From positions 1-32,539 of the forward strand of contig JAURZK010000146.1 of assembly GCA_030653505.1 (NCBI GenBank): a stretch of 32,539 nt of DNA, written 5' to 3'. The stretch is from Rubrivivax sp. Its GTDB lineage: Bacteria > Pseudomonadota > Gammaproteobacteria > Burkholderiales > Burkholderiaceae_C. The number at the start of each line of letters is the position of its first letter. Within the stretch, counting starts at the first letter, position 1. Positions 1 through 7,782 of the stretch are shown in pieces. The translations under genes and the position numbers were made by a program. The notes under the pieces are model-generated. The model made no database searches. It was not told the origin of the DNA and saw only the letters and a list, made by a program, of their open reading frames with translations.

Positions 1-468
1 GAGGCCGACCACATGGGTATCTCGGTGTGGCGCGGCAAGTTCAACAAGAGCAGCGGCAAGGTGCTTTACGACAAGACCGCCGGCACCGGTAGCGTCGAGA
101 TCATGACCGAGCTGGCCAGCGTCGACTTCGGCATGGACGCGCTGGCCACCTGGGCGCGCGGCAAGGACTTCTTCGACGTGAAGAGACACCCTCGCGCGGT
201 CTTCAAGGGCAGCCTGCAGTCGCCGGTGGGCGGCGTGCCGACACGGCTCGTGGGCGAACTGACGCTGCACGGCGTGACGCGCCCGCTGACGCTGGCGGTC
301 AACTCGCTGAGGTGCATCCCGCACCCGATGCTCAAGCGCGACTACTGCGGCGCCGACGCCAGCGGCAGCTTCAACCGCGACGACTTCGGCCTGGGCGCGG
401 GCAAGGAATATGGCTTCAAGATGAACGTCGACCTGCGCATCCAGGTCGAAGCCATCGCACAGCCCTGA
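1..468 (+). CDS. YceI family protein (5' partial)
   Basis: YceI-like proteins are small, usually periplasmic, lipocalin-like beta-barrels that bind isoprenoid or other lipid-like ligands; most have no assigned reaction. The reading frame is open to the first base of the window: the codons before the first visible ATG (position 13) read E-A-D-H and continue into MGISVWRGKF, the usual family core in which a hydrophobic strand precedes H-M-G-x-S. Later signatures are the F-G-M-D stretch, K-D-F-F-D-V with the following R-H-P, L-T-L-H-G-V-T-R-P-L and the C-terminal K-x-x-x-G-x-G-K-E-Y-G-F segment. The N-terminal signal peptide and first strand lie outside the window, so the ATG at 13 is internal and is not the real start. 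The stop is at 466-468. No partner gene is visible on this side. Confidence 0.9.
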   Translation, partial: EADHMGISVWRGKFNKSSGKVLYDKTAGTGSVEIMTELASVDFGMDALATWARGKDFFDVKRHPRAVFKGSLQSPVGGVPTRLVGELTLHGVTRPLTLAVNSLRCIPHPMLKRDYCGADASGSFNRDDFGLGAGKEYGFKMNVDLRIQVEAIAQP

Positions 469-622
469 CGCAGCAGGCAGCGCGACTTCGTTCCGAACAA
501 GCGGTCGCGGGCATCGCCCAGCAGGCGGCTGGGTTCTGGCGGGCGCCCAGTGCAATAACGGCCGACCGGCCCTGCGCGTCCGCCTCGGCGCACAAGTGCG
601 CTTTGGGTCTGCGGCCAACCCG

Positions 623-1339
623 CTATGGCGTCGCAGATTGGCCGCCCGGGGACAGCCGTCCCGCGGCGCGTCTCGTCGGGGCGAACGCGCTCGTGCCCAG
701 CCACCGCCATAAGTCTTTCGCAGCGCGCTTCGCACCATCCACACGGATCTCGCGCGACTGAAGGGCGTGCTGAGGCGTGCGGTCACCCGCCCACACTTCG
801 GTCAGTGCGCGCACGGAAGCATCCACCACGAGCGTCAGCTCGCGCCCGGGGTCGTCGCGACACAGGTCGGCCACACCGTCCTCGACGACGAGCCACCAGG
901 CGCGTTCGCCAGCCCGCGCGTCGCGGAACAGGAAGTGGATGACCACGGGCGTCGACGGGAACTCGGGGATGCACGCGAATCGGCGCATGTCCCACATCAG
1001 CAAGCCCGCATCCAGCTCATCGTCGCGCAGGCGGCTGCCGATCCACCGCGCACCCCAATGGCCCAGCGCCATGACAAGGGGGCGAAGGTCCTCGCCGGCC
1101 TCCGTGAGGCTGTAGTCCCACACCTTGCCGACGGCGTCGCGGCGCACGACACCGAATTCCTCGAGGCGACGAAGCCGCTGCGTCAGCAGGCTGGTCGACA
1201 TCCGCGGTACGCCGCGATGCAGGTCGTTGAAGCGCTTGCTGCCGCACAGCAACTCGCGCACCACCAGGGGCGTCCATCGCTCGCACAACACCTCGGCGCC
1301 CCTGGCAACGGTGCAGAACTGACCGTAGGTGCTTTTCAT
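623..1339 (-). CDS. HxlR-type winged-helix transcriptional regulator
   Basis: A 238-residue protein. Residues 1-100 form an HxlR (MarR-like) winged helix: a Cys near the N-terminus (FCTVARGAEVLCERW), R-W-T-P-L-V-V-R-E-L as helix 2, the recognition region P-R-M-S-T-S-L-L-T-Q-R-L-R-R-L, and the wing with Y-S-L-T-E-A-G. The remaining residues to about 215 resemble the SCP2/sterol-carrier-like domain often fused to this family (E-L-T-L-V-V-D-A-S-V-R-A-L-T-E-V-W-A-G-D), so a small hydrophobic effector is plausible. The last 20 residues are basic and low-complexity and may be a read-through tail. The ATG at 1339 has a GGAG about 9 bases upstream. The gene is divergent from the nitrilase, with 104 bp between the starts, so control of the nitrilase/oxidase pair and of itself is the natural inference. 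Confidence 0.85.
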   Translation of the reverse strand: MKSTYGQFCTVARGAEVLCERWTPLVVRELLCGSKRFNDLHRGVPRMSTSLLTQRLRRLEEFGVVRRDAVGKVWDYSLTEAGEDLRPLVMALGHWGARWIGSRLRDDELDAGLLMWDMRRFACIPEFPSTPVVIHFLFRDARAGERAWWLVVEDGVADLCRDDPGRELTLVVDASVRALTEVWAGDRTPQHALQSREIRVDGAKRAAKDLWRWLGTSAFAPTRRAAGRLSPGGQSATP

Positions 1340-1371
1340 CGCATCGTCTCCGGAGCCTAAACGCTTCAGAT

Positions 1372-1388
1372 TCTGGACTGGTCTGGAC
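1372..1388. promoter_or_regulatory. Candidate operator: TCTGGAC direct repeat
   Basis: The heptamer TCTGGAC occurs at 1372-1378 and again at 1382-1388, exactly 10 bp apart (one helical turn), in the middle of the 104-bp divergent spacer between the HxlR-type regulator and the nitrilase. HxlR regulators bind as dimers to short repeated motifs in such spacers. The repeat is seen directly; its role as the operator is inference. Confidence 0.3.
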
Positions 1389-1443
1389 GCCTCGTCACGC
1401 GCAAGCTGCCCCTGTCGGGCAATGCCTGCCCAGGAAAGACGCC

Positions 1444-2385
1444 ATGACGATGATCGCCATCATTCAACGCCCGCCGGTCCTGCTCGATCGTGTCGCCACC
1501 ATCACCCGGGCCGTGCAGTGGATCGCCGAAGCCGCAGCGGCAGGTGCGTCCCTGATCGTCTTTCCCGAGTCGTTCATCCCGGGTTACCCGTCCTGGATAT
1601 GGCGGCTCGCGGCAGGAAGGGATGGCGCTGTCGTAGGCCAATTGCACGCACGCTTGCTTGCCAACGCGGTCGATGTCGGTGCCGGCGACCTGGCCGAACT
1701 GTGCGAGGCCGCGCATGCCCACGGCGTGACGATCGTGTGCGGCATCAATGAAACTGACCGGACCCTGGGCGGCGGGACGCTCTACAACAGTGTTGTCGTC
1801 ATCGGCCCCGACGGCAGGGTGCTGAACCGGCACCGCAAGTTGATGCCGACCAACCCCGAACGCATGGTTCATGGCCTGGGCGACGCGTCCGGGTTGCGCG
1901 TGGTCGACACGCCTGTCGGCCGCATCGGCTGCCTCATCTGCTGGGAAAACTACATGCCGCTGGCACGCTACGCGCTTTACGCCCAGGGCGTGGAGATCTA
2001 CGTCGCGCCCACCTACGACAGTGGCGACGCCTGGCTCGCCACGATGCGCCACCTTGCGCTCGAAGGTCGCTGCTGGGTGGTCGGCGGCGGCACGGCGCTG
2101 CGTGCCAGTGACATTGCGCCGGACTTCCCGGCCCGCGCAGCGCTGTTCCCCGATGCCGACGAATGGATCAACGACGGCGATTCGGTGGTGGTCGATCCGG
2201 CGGGCAAGGTCGTCGCGGGTCCATTGCGGCGCGAGGCCGGCGTGCTGTATGCAGAGACAGACATCGCGCGCGTGGCGCCGGCACGCCGAACGCTCGACGT
2301 CACCGGGCACTACGCGCGCCCCGACATCTTCGAGTTGCAGGTGCGCCGCGCACCGGCAAGGCCCGTGCGCTTTGTCGACGGGTAA
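1444..2385 (+). CDS. Nitrilase (carbon-nitrogen hydrolase superfamily)
   Basis: A 313-residue cytoplasmic enzyme of the nitrilase branch, which hydrolyses nitriles to carboxylic acids and ammonia. The catalytic triad is visible: Glu42 in F-P-E-S-F-I-P-G-Y-P, Lys132 in H-R-K-L-M-P-T, and the nucleophile Cys166 in L-I-C-W-E-N-Y-M-P. A second conserved acid, Glu139, follows the Lys. The C-W-E-N-Y-M-P-L-A-R block is the signature of true nitrilases (aliphatic, aryl or cyanide-type) rather than of amidases or carbamoylases in the superfamily. The length is slightly short for the nitrilase branch, whose members often have a longer C-terminal tail needed for spiral assembly. The start ATG has AGGAAAG about 6 bases upstream. 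It reads away from the HxlR regulator and is followed 125 bp later by the flavin oxidase in the same direction. The substrate cannot be told from the sequence. Confidence 0.9.
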   Translation: MTMIAIIQRPPVLLDRVATITRAVQWIAEAAAAGASLIVFPESFIPGYPSWIWRLAAGRDGAVVGQLHARLLANAVDVGAGDLAELCEAAHAHGVTIVCGINETDRTLGGGTLYNSVVVIGPDGRVLNRHRKLMPTNPERMVHGLGDASGLRVVDTPVGRIGCLICWENYMPLARYALYAQGVEIYVAPTYDSGDAWLATMRHLALEGRCWVVGGGTALRASDIAPDFPARAALFPDADEWINDGDSVVVDPAGKVVAGPLRREAGVLYAETDIARVAPARRTLDVTGHYARPDIFELQVRRAPARPVRFVDG

Positions 2386-2510
2386 GCACCATGCGCCCAG
2401 ATCGATTGCAGGACCCGCCGACCCGGTGCGTCGCTCGAACACTTGCCAGGATGGCGGCCGGCAAGCGGCAGCAGGACGACACACTCCACCACCCTTCCCG
2501 GAGATGACCC

Positions 2511-3932
2511 ATGACACTCAAGCTCGCACGAATGGACGGCGGGACCGTGGACCTGTCGCCCGAGGTCCTGCAGTCGTTCAAGGCCGCATTCAAAGGTCAG
2601 GTGCTGACTGCGGACGACCCGCAATACGAGGAGACGCGCAAGATCTGGAACGCGATGATCGATCGTCGCCCTGGCCTGGTGGCCCGTTGCACCGGGACGG
2701 TCGATGTCGTGCAGGCCGTTCGGTTCGCGCGTCAGCACGGGCTTCTGAGTTCCGTGCGCGGCGGCGGCCACAACATCGCAGGGCTTGCGGTCTGCGAGGG
2801 CGGCCTCATGATCGACATGTCGCTGCTGAGAGGCGTTTGGATCGATCCCGTGCGCCGCACGGCTCGCGCGCAAGCCGGCTGCACGCTGGCCGATGTCGAC
2901 CGCGAGACACAGCTGCACGGCCTGGCAACCGTGCTCGGTTTTGTTTCTGCCACCGGGATTGCAGGCCTCACCGTCGGCGGCGGATTTGGCTACCTCACGC
3001 GTCGCTACGGCTGGACCTGCGATAACGTGGTCTCGATGGAAGTGGTGACCGCCGGCGGCGAGGTCTTGTGTGTGTCCGCGGACGAGCACGAGGACCTGTT
3101 CTGGGCGCTGCGTGGCGGCAGCGGCAACTTCGGAATCGTGACGTCCTTTGAGTACCGACTCTTTCCCGTCGGCCCCGAAATCCTGGGGGGCGCGATCGCG
3201 TGGCGCGGCGAAGACGCCAAGCAAGTGCTCGACGCCTACCGTGAGTTCAGCGCCGGCGCGCCGCGCGAACTGACCAGCGTGGCCGTCCTGCGGATCGCGC
3301 CGCCGGCACCCTGGCTCCCGAAGGATGTGCACGGCGAGCCCATCGTCGCCATCTTCGTCTGCTACAGCGGCAAGGTCGAGGACGGCGCAGCATTGATCGC
3401 GCCGCTGCGTGGGCTTGGTCGGCCCGTGGCCGACACCGTGACGCCTCGGCCCTATACGCAGATGCAAAGCCTGCTCGATGCCACGCAGCCCAAAGGGCGA
3501 CGCTACTACTGGAAGTCACACTACCTGCCAGGCATCGATCGTCAGACCATCGACCTCGCGGTGGAGCATGCGGGCCGAATTCGATCGCCGCACTCGGCCA
3601 TCCTCCTGTTCCAGATACAGGGTGCGTTGGGCGAGCTGCCTGCAGGGCACTCGCCGGCAGGCAATCGAGACGCGACCTATGTGCTGAACATCGCAGGCTC
3701 TTGGGAGCACCCGGGCGATGACGACATCAATGTCAAGTGGGCGCGGGACTGCTTCGAAGCGACGCGCTCGTGCTCGACCGGCGGCGCCTACATCAACTTC
3801 CTCACCGAGGACGAGGGCACCGACCGCATCGAGGCCGCGTACGGCCGAACCAACCTGGAAAGACTCGCGGCGCTCAAGCGCAAGTACGACCCCGAAGACT
3901 TCTTCCGCCACACGAAGAGCGTCTCGGGTTGA
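2511..3932 (+). CDS. FAD-linked oxidase, berberine-bridge-enzyme-like
   Basis: A 473-residue flavoprotein with the vanillyl-alcohol-oxidase (PCMH) FAD-binding fold followed by a C-terminal BBE segment. His87 in R-G-G-G-H-N-I-A-G is the expected site of 8-alpha-histidyl covalent FAD. The V-G-G-G-F-G-Y-L-T-R-R-Y-G and L-R-G-G-S-G-N-F-G-I-V-T blocks are further FAD contacts. The second flavin-linking Cys of bicovalent BBE enzymes is not seen: the equivalent stretch reads T-G-I-A-G-L, so a single covalent link is likely. The C-terminus (Y-I-N-F-L-T-E-D-E-G, then L-K-R-K-Y-D-P-E-D-F-F-R) is the typical BBE ending. No signal peptide is evident. These enzymes oxidise alcohols, sugars or alkaloid-like amines with O2 or another acceptor. 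The ATG follows GGAG by 8 bases. It lies with the nitrilase under the HxlR-type regulator, suggesting a shared substrate pathway. Confidence 0.9.
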   Translation: MTLKLARMDGGTVDLSPEVLQSFKAAFKGQVLTADDPQYEETRKIWNAMIDRRPGLVARCTGTVDVVQAVRFARQHGLLSSVRGGGHNIAGLAVCEGGLMIDMSLLRGVWIDPVRRTARAQAGCTLADVDRETQLHGLATVLGFVSATGIAGLTVGGGFGYLTRRYGWTCDNVVSMEVVTAGGEVLCVSADEHEDLFWALRGGSGNFGIVTSFEYRLFPVGPEILGGAIAWRGEDAKQVLDAYREFSAGAPRELTSVAVLRIAPPAPWLPKDVHGEPIVAIFVCYSGKVEDGAALIAPLRGLGRPVADTVTPRPYTQMQSLLDATQPKGRRYYWKSHYLPGIDRQTIDLAVEHAGRIRSPHSAILLFQIQGALGELPAGHSPAGNRDATYVLNIAGSWEHPGDDDINVKWARDCFEATRSCSTGGAYINFLTEDEGTDRIEAAYGRTNLERLAALKRKYDPEDFFRHTKSVSG

Positions 3933-3959
3933 ACCGACCGACTGGATCGAAACTCCGCC

Positions 3960-3977
3960 TGTGCTGCGCGCAGCACA
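3960..3977. repeat. 18-bp perfect palindrome after the oxidase gene
   Basis: TGTGCTGCGCGCAGCACA at 3960-3977 is self-complementary and starts 27 bases after the stop of the flavin oxidase. As RNA it could form a 7-bp stem with a 4-base loop, but no T-run follows, so it is at best a weak terminator; as DNA it could bind a dimeric protein. The rest of the 260-bp gap between the oxidase and bactofilin genes (3933-4192) holds nothing I recognise. Confidence 0.35.
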
Positions 3978-4192
3978 CGAACGCGATGTCGCGCTTGAAA
4001 GTGACGTGCCCAGACGAACGGACAGCCGACGGCTGCCGTTCAGCGCTTCGCTTCACCTCATCGTCTTGCTCAACGAGATGCCGCCCGAAGTGATGGGCGG
4101 CGACGTGACGCAGCAACACCCGTGTCCATGGTGGCGTCCAGACCAGCACCCGTCGGCCACTGATCGGCCACCGCCGCGCCGGCGTCGCCGGA

Positions 4193-4645
4193 TTACTTGC
4201 GCGCCGCCACCTCCACGGGCAACTCGACGACGTTGTCGCCCGTGGGCGCGTCGGTCACGTCATTGCCGGGCGCTGTCTTCTGCAGCTGCCCGCGCACCGA
4301 GGCGCCGACGTCCATGTGCAGGTGTTCGTAGTGGATGGTGCCGGTGACCTGCGCGTTCGGCTTCAGTTCGAGGAAGTGCTCGATGTGCAGGTCGCCGACG
4401 ATGCAGCCGTTGATGACGGCGTCGCCGCAGCTGACGTTGCCATCGATGCGGCCCTTGTCCGACAGCACCAGCAGCGCACGTGCCGGCCCCGTGCCAGCAC
4501 GGCCGACCACGTTGCCGGTGATGCGGCCGTCGACGCGGATGCCGTTCGTGAAGCTGAGGTCGCCGGTGATCTCGACGTCCTCGGCGATCAGGCTGGACAG
4601 CTTGGTGACCTCGATGAACGGGGGCTTCTTGCGCTTGGCAAACAT
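4193..4645 (-). CDS. Bactofilin (polymer-forming cytoskeletal protein)
   Basis: A 150-residue bactofilin. These proteins polymerise without nucleotide into non-polar filaments on the inner face of the membrane and position cell-wall enzymes. The core from about residue 18 to 125 shows the right-handed beta-helix pattern: short repeats with G and hydrophobic residues, for example V-E-I-T-G-D-L, I-R-V-D-G-R-I-T-G-N-V, G-R-I-D-G-N-V and A-V-I-N-G-C-I-V-G-D. The flanking tails are short and polar: a basic N-terminus (M-F-A-K-R-K-K-P-P-F) that could contact membrane, and an acidic C-terminus. It is the last gene of a minus-strand set, 28 bp after the coiled-coil membrane protein, with the M23 peptidase upstream. 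The pairing of bactofilin with an M23 peptidase is known from cell-shape systems such as the CcmA/Csd group of Helicobacter. Confidence 0.92.
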   Translation of the reverse strand: MFAKRKKPPFIEVTKLSSLIAEDVEITGDLSFTNGIRVDGRITGNVVGRAGTGPARALLVLSDKGRIDGNVSCGDAVINGCIVGDLHIEHFLELKPNAQVTGTIHYEHLHMDVGASVRGQLQKTAPGNDVTDAPTGDNVVELPVEVAARK

Positions 4646-4673
4646 GGTGTGGTGTCCGTGCGGTTCCGCGGGG

Positions 4674-5039
4674 CTAGCGCGTGGTGTCGCGGCCCTTGCG
4701 GAAGAAGGTCACTTCTTCCAGGCAGGCACGCAGGCGCTGGTTGAGGGCGTCGATCTGCTTCTCGAGTTCGCGGCCGTGGGCTTCGGACACCTGCAACTGC
4801 AGGCGGGCCTGGGCCAGCGCCTGCTCTGCGAGGTGCAGGCTCTGCATCGGCACGGCGTCCTGGCGCCACTGCGCGCCTTGTTGCTGCCAGTAGAGGTGGC
4901 TGGCAGTGGCGCCGGCGAGCAGCGCCGCTGCCAGCGCCGCGGCCTGCACCAGCTGCGTGCGCCGCCGGTTGCCGGGTGCCAGCACCAGCTGCACACCGCT
5001 CAGATCCTTCGCGCGGGCGGGCCAGTGGCGCAGCGGCAT
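4674..5039 (-). CDS. Small membrane protein with coiled coil, possibly DUF6776-like
   Basis: A 121-residue protein with no family I can name firmly. The start ATG at 5039 lies 13 bp after the M23 stop; the frame is open further upstream, but that stretch overlaps the M23 gene in another frame and reads as basic, low-complexity shadow. After a short basic N-terminus (R-R-R-T at about residue 28) comes one hydrophobic segment (roughly residues 33-50, rich in Ala and Leu), then from about 65 to 110 a heptad-like Leu/Gln/Glu-rich helix that should form a coiled coil (Q-S-L-H-L-A-E-Q-A-L-A-Q-A-R, then L-E-K-Q-I-D-A-L-N-Q-R-L). This suggests a single-pass inner-membrane protein with the coiled coil outside the cytoplasm. 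Its position between the peptidase and the bactofilin makes it a candidate linker between filament and wall enzyme. That role is inferred. Confidence 0.7.
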   Translation of the reverse strand: MPLRHWPARAKDLSGVQLVLAPGNRRRTQLVQAAALAAALLAGATASHLYWQQQGAQWRQDAVPMQSLHLAEQALAQARLQLQVSEAHGRELEKQIDALNQRLRACLEEVTFFRKGRDTTR

Positions 5040-5052
5040 CGGTCGTCGTGGG

Positions 5053-5940
5053 CTAGAGGCCGGCGAGGTAACGCCGCGGGTTGACGGCCTCGCCCTGGCG
5101 CAGCACCTCGAAGTGCAGGTGCGCACCGGTGGAGCGGCCGGTGGAGCCGACGGCGGCGATGGCGTCGCCGGGTGCCACCAGGTCGCCGGTCTTGACCCAC
5201 AGCGCCGAGGCGTGGGCATAACGTGTGCTCAGGCCGTTGCCGTGGTCGATCTCGACGACCTTGCCGAAGTCGGCCTTGGTGCCGGCATAGGCCACGGTGC
5301 CCCCTGCGGCGGCGAGGATGGTCGTGCCCGATGGGGCCGCGAAATCGATCCCAGCATGGAAGGCGCGGCGCCCGGTAAAGGGGTCGTCGCGGTTGCCGAA
5401 GGCCGACACCATGCCTACGTCGTCCAGCGGCGGCCGCGTCGGCAGCCGCATCAGCGACACGTTCTGCAACGAAGCCGCGTCGGCGACACGCTCGATCTGC
5501 AGTTCCAGGCTGGCCAGCCGCGCCTGCAGCGCATCCAGGCCCTCGGGTTCCGGTCGCGGCGGCAGCATCGGCCCGCCGCTGTCGGCCCGGACGCCACGTG
5601 CAGTTGCGGTAGATGCGGCAGGTGCTGCAGGCGCCGCCGGCCGTGTGGCATGGCCCTGCAGCAGGCCGATGCGTTGGCTCAGCTGGCCGGCCTGGCTCTC
5701 CAGCGTGAACAGGCGGCCCGACAGCGTACCCAGCTGCTCGACGGCAAACGGTGCCGGGGTCGGGGCCGCGCTGGCGTCCAGCGGCGCCTCCACCTGCTGC
5801 GACATCCAGTAACCGAGGACGACTCCTGTCGCGAGAAGCCCGAGTGCGCCGAACACCGCAGCGCTGAGCAGCGCCCGCAGGGGCAGGGTGCGCACACGCG
5901 ACGAACTGGACGGGCCGGCGGCAATCATGACAAACGACAT
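5053..5940 (-). CDS. M23 family metallopeptidase (LytM-type), membrane-anchored
   Basis: A zinc endopeptidase of the LytM/lysostaphin type, acting on peptidoglycan cross-links or serving as an amidase activator. I chose the ATG at 5940 (M-S-F-V-M); an in-frame ATG at 5973 would add 11 residues of poor quality. The order is: a short cytoplasmic Ser/Arg stretch, one membrane segment (A-V-F-G-A-L-G-L-L-A-T-G-V-V-L-G), a periplasmic helix likely to form a coiled coil, an Ala/Pro-rich linker, a second helix, and the C-terminal M23 domain. The zinc ligands are visible as H-A-G-I-D (His and Asp) and the last His of H-L-H-F-E-V, with the first His of that motif catalytic; a further conserved His occurs in R-Y-A-H-A-S. 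The catalytic set is therefore complete, which favours an active enzyme. It is the first gene of the set with the coiled-coil protein and bactofilin. Confidence 0.92.
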   Translation of the reverse strand: MSFVMIAAGPSSSSRVRTLPLRALLSAAVFGALGLLATGVVLGYWMSQQVEAPLDASAAPTPAPFAVEQLGTLSGRLFTLESQAGQLSQRIGLLQGHATRPAAPAAPAASTATARGVRADSGGPMLPPRPEPEGLDALQARLASLELQIERVADAASLQNVSLMRLPTRPPLDDVGMVSAFGNRDDPFTGRRAFHAGIDFAAPSGTTILAAAGGTVAYAGTKADFGKVVEIDHGNGLSTRYAHASALWVKTGDLVAPGDAIAAVGSTGRSTGAHLHFEVLRQGEAVNPRRYLAGL

Positions 5941-6127
5941 CGGGTACCTCGGCAATGGGCTCGGTTCCGGCACGCAGCAAAGAAGGGAGAGAAGGGCCCC
6001 AGCCGTTGAACCCTGGCACCCGCATCCTAGGGGGGTAGGCCGCGCGCGGCTGTGTGGAGGCGCAACGGAATGTGTGCCGACCCGCTGGGCGGCGGTGGGG
6101 CGCCTGCAGCGCGAGCCGCGGCCCGCG

Positions 6128-6874
6128 TCAGCCCAGCAGGCGGGGCAACGCGTTGGCCAGCATCGCCACGCCCGACACGGTGAGCAGCGTGAGCACGACA
6201 GTGCGGAAGGCCTGCGGGCTGATGCCGACGTAGACCTTCATGCCCGCCAGGGCCGGCAAGGCCAGGGCCGGTGCCACGGCCGCCATCAGCGGCAGCATGG
6301 GCCGGGTGACGGCGCCACTGGCCAGGTAGGCCGCCATCGTCGTGGCCAGCATCGTGAGATTGAAGTTCTGGATCACCGCCCGCTGGACGTCACGCTCGAG
6401 CCGGCGCAGCGTGCACCAGAGCGTCGGGATCACTCCCGTGAAGCCGCCCAGGGGCCCCATCAGGCCGCCGCAGGCCCCAGCGGCCGCATCGGCCCAGCGG
6501 CCGCCCATCTCTATGCGTGGAAGGCGTGCCGAGAACAGCATCAGGGGGCACCAGATCGCCAGCAACGCGCCCACGGCGGCGCGGAAGCGCACCGCGTCGA
6601 GGTGCGGCAGCAGCAACAGGCCCAGCGGCAGACCGACCAGGCCGCCCGCGACATAGGGCAGGACAAGCCGCCAGTCGTAGCCACGACGCACCCTGATCGC
6701 AGCCAGGATCTGGCCCGTGAGTGCGCCGAAGACCGCCAGCACGGCAGCCAGCTGCGGCTCGAGCACCCAGGCCCAGAAGCTCATCGCCACCAGCCCGAAG
6801 CCGAAGCCCGTGAGCCCTTGCACGAAGCCGGCGCAGGCCGCGCCGACGACGATCCAGAGCAGGGTTGCATCCAT
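6128..6874 (-). CDS. TSUP family membrane permease (TauE/SafE)
   Basis: A 248-residue integral membrane protein of the TauE/SafE (TSUP) family, whose members export or import sulfonates, sulfite or other small organic anions. The start ATG at 6874 begins M-D-A-T-L-L-W-I-V-V; an upstream in-frame ATG would add a Pro/Arg-rich tail typical of out-of-frame GC-rich sequence. Family landmarks are the first half motif G-F-V-Q-G-L-T-G-F-G-F-G-L, the L-P-Y-V-A-G-G-L-V-G-L-P-L-G stretch, and the second-half counterpart G-G-L-M-G-P-L-G-G-F-T-G. About seven or eight hydrophobic helices can be followed. The gene is divergent from the PEP-CTERM gene, and the 187 bp between it and the M23 gene show no other gene. 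The substrate is unknown. Confidence 0.88.
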   Translation of the reverse strand: MDATLLWIVVGAACAGFVQGLTGFGFGLVAMSFWAWVLEPQLAAVLAVFGALTGQILAAIRVRRGYDWRLVLPYVAGGLVGLPLGLLLLPHLDAVRFRAAVGALLAIWCPLMLFSARLPRIEMGGRWADAAAGACGGLMGPLGGFTGVIPTLWCTLRRLERDVQRAVIQNFNLTMLATTMAAYLASGAVTRPMLPLMAAVAPALALPALAGMKVYVGISPQAFRTVVLTLLTVSGVAMLANALPRLLG

Positions 6875-6992
6875 GGTGCATGCTAGCCAAGGCCGGCCGC
6901 GCAGACGAGGTCGTGATGGGGTCGCGGGATTTCGACGCGTCGGTGGCGCATCTGCGCCAGCCGCGCTGCCATCACAAAGGCACAGATCCGGG

Positions 6993-7022
6993 TTGCGCCC
7001 GCGCATGGCCGGGGCCTAGCAT
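6993..7022 (+). promoter_or_regulatory. Candidate sigma-70 promoter for the PEP-CTERM gene
   Basis: TTGCGC (6993-6998) and TAGCAT (7017-7022) are separated by 18 bp and lie 43 bp before the PEP-CTERM start codon, in the divergent spacer with the permease. The match to TTGACA/TATAAT is partial, so this is a suggestion from pattern and position only. Confidence 0.35.
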
Positions 7023-7065
7023 GTCCGCGGCCGGTCCGGCACGTCCAACACAACGGGAACCCTCC

Positions 7066-7782
7066 ATGTCGACGCCCCACGTTCTGCTCAGCGCGCTGCT
7101 CCTGTCCAGCGCCATGCCTGGCGCGCAGGCCGCAACGGCCTGGGACGAGGCGGTGTCGGGTGACCTGGCCAACGTGGGGACGAGCCCGACGGCCTTGTCG
7201 CTGGTGCCCGGCACCAACCTCGTCAGCGGCACCACCGGCCGCAGCGCCGCCGGCGTCGTCGACCGCGACTACTTCACCTTCACGCTGCCCGCGGGCTGGC
7301 AGCTGGATGCACTGACCATGCTGCCCGGCACCACTTTCCTGGGGCCTTCGGCGCTGTCCTTCATCGCCGTGCAGGCCGGCACGCAGGTGACCGTGAACCC
7401 CACAGGCGGGAGCGCCGCGGGCCTGCTCGGCTGGTGGCACTACGGCGAGAACGACATGGGCACCGACATCCTGCCCTTCATCGGTTTCGGCCCCGGGGCC
7501 ACGGGCTTCATCGGCCCCTTGCCGGCCGGCAGTTATGCCTTCTGGATCCAGGAGACCGCCACCGGCAGCGCGGCCTACAACTTCGACTTCAGCGTGTCCG
7601 TGGTGCCCGAACCGGCCAGCCTTCTCTTGCTGGCGGCGGGGTTGGCCGGGCTCGGGTCGCTGCGCTCGCGCATGCGGGTAAACCACGGCTCACTCGATAT
7701 GCCGCTACTACCCGCATGCGCAGCGGCTGCGAACAATGGAGGCTGCGCTGTTCCACCCTCTCAACGGAGACCTTCGAGATGA
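7066..7782 (+). CDS. PEP-CTERM sorting domain protein (unusual C-terminal tail)
   Basis: A 238-residue exported protein. Residues 1-22 are a signal peptide ([16 protein letters not shown]). The central region resembles a beta-sandwich of the PPC type ([12 protein letters not shown]). Near the end is a PEP-CTERM sorting signal: V-P-E-P-A-S, a hydrophobic helix, then R-S-R-M-R. Such proteins are processed by exosortase and go to the cell surface, usually in exopolysaccharide-producing Gram-negatives. Normally the protein ends within a few residues of the basic cluster. Here the frame runs on for over 30 residues and stops in an ATGA overlap with the next gene. A stop codon (TAA, 7679-7681) lies right after the basic cluster in the +1 frame, so a one-base error or real frameshift is possible. 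No exosortase gene is in the window. Confidence 0.85.
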   Translation: MSTPHVLLSALLLSSAMPGAQAATAWDEAVSGDLANVGTSPTALSLVPGTNLVSGTTGRSAAGVVDRDYFTFTLPAGWQLDALTMLPGTTFLGPSALSFIAVQAGTQVTVNPTGGSAAGLLGWWHYGENDMGTDILPFIGFGPGATGFIGPLPAGSYAFWIQETATGSAAYNFDFSVSVVPEPASLLLLAAGLAGLGSLRSRMRVNHGSLDMPLLPACAAAANNGGCAVPPSQRRPSR

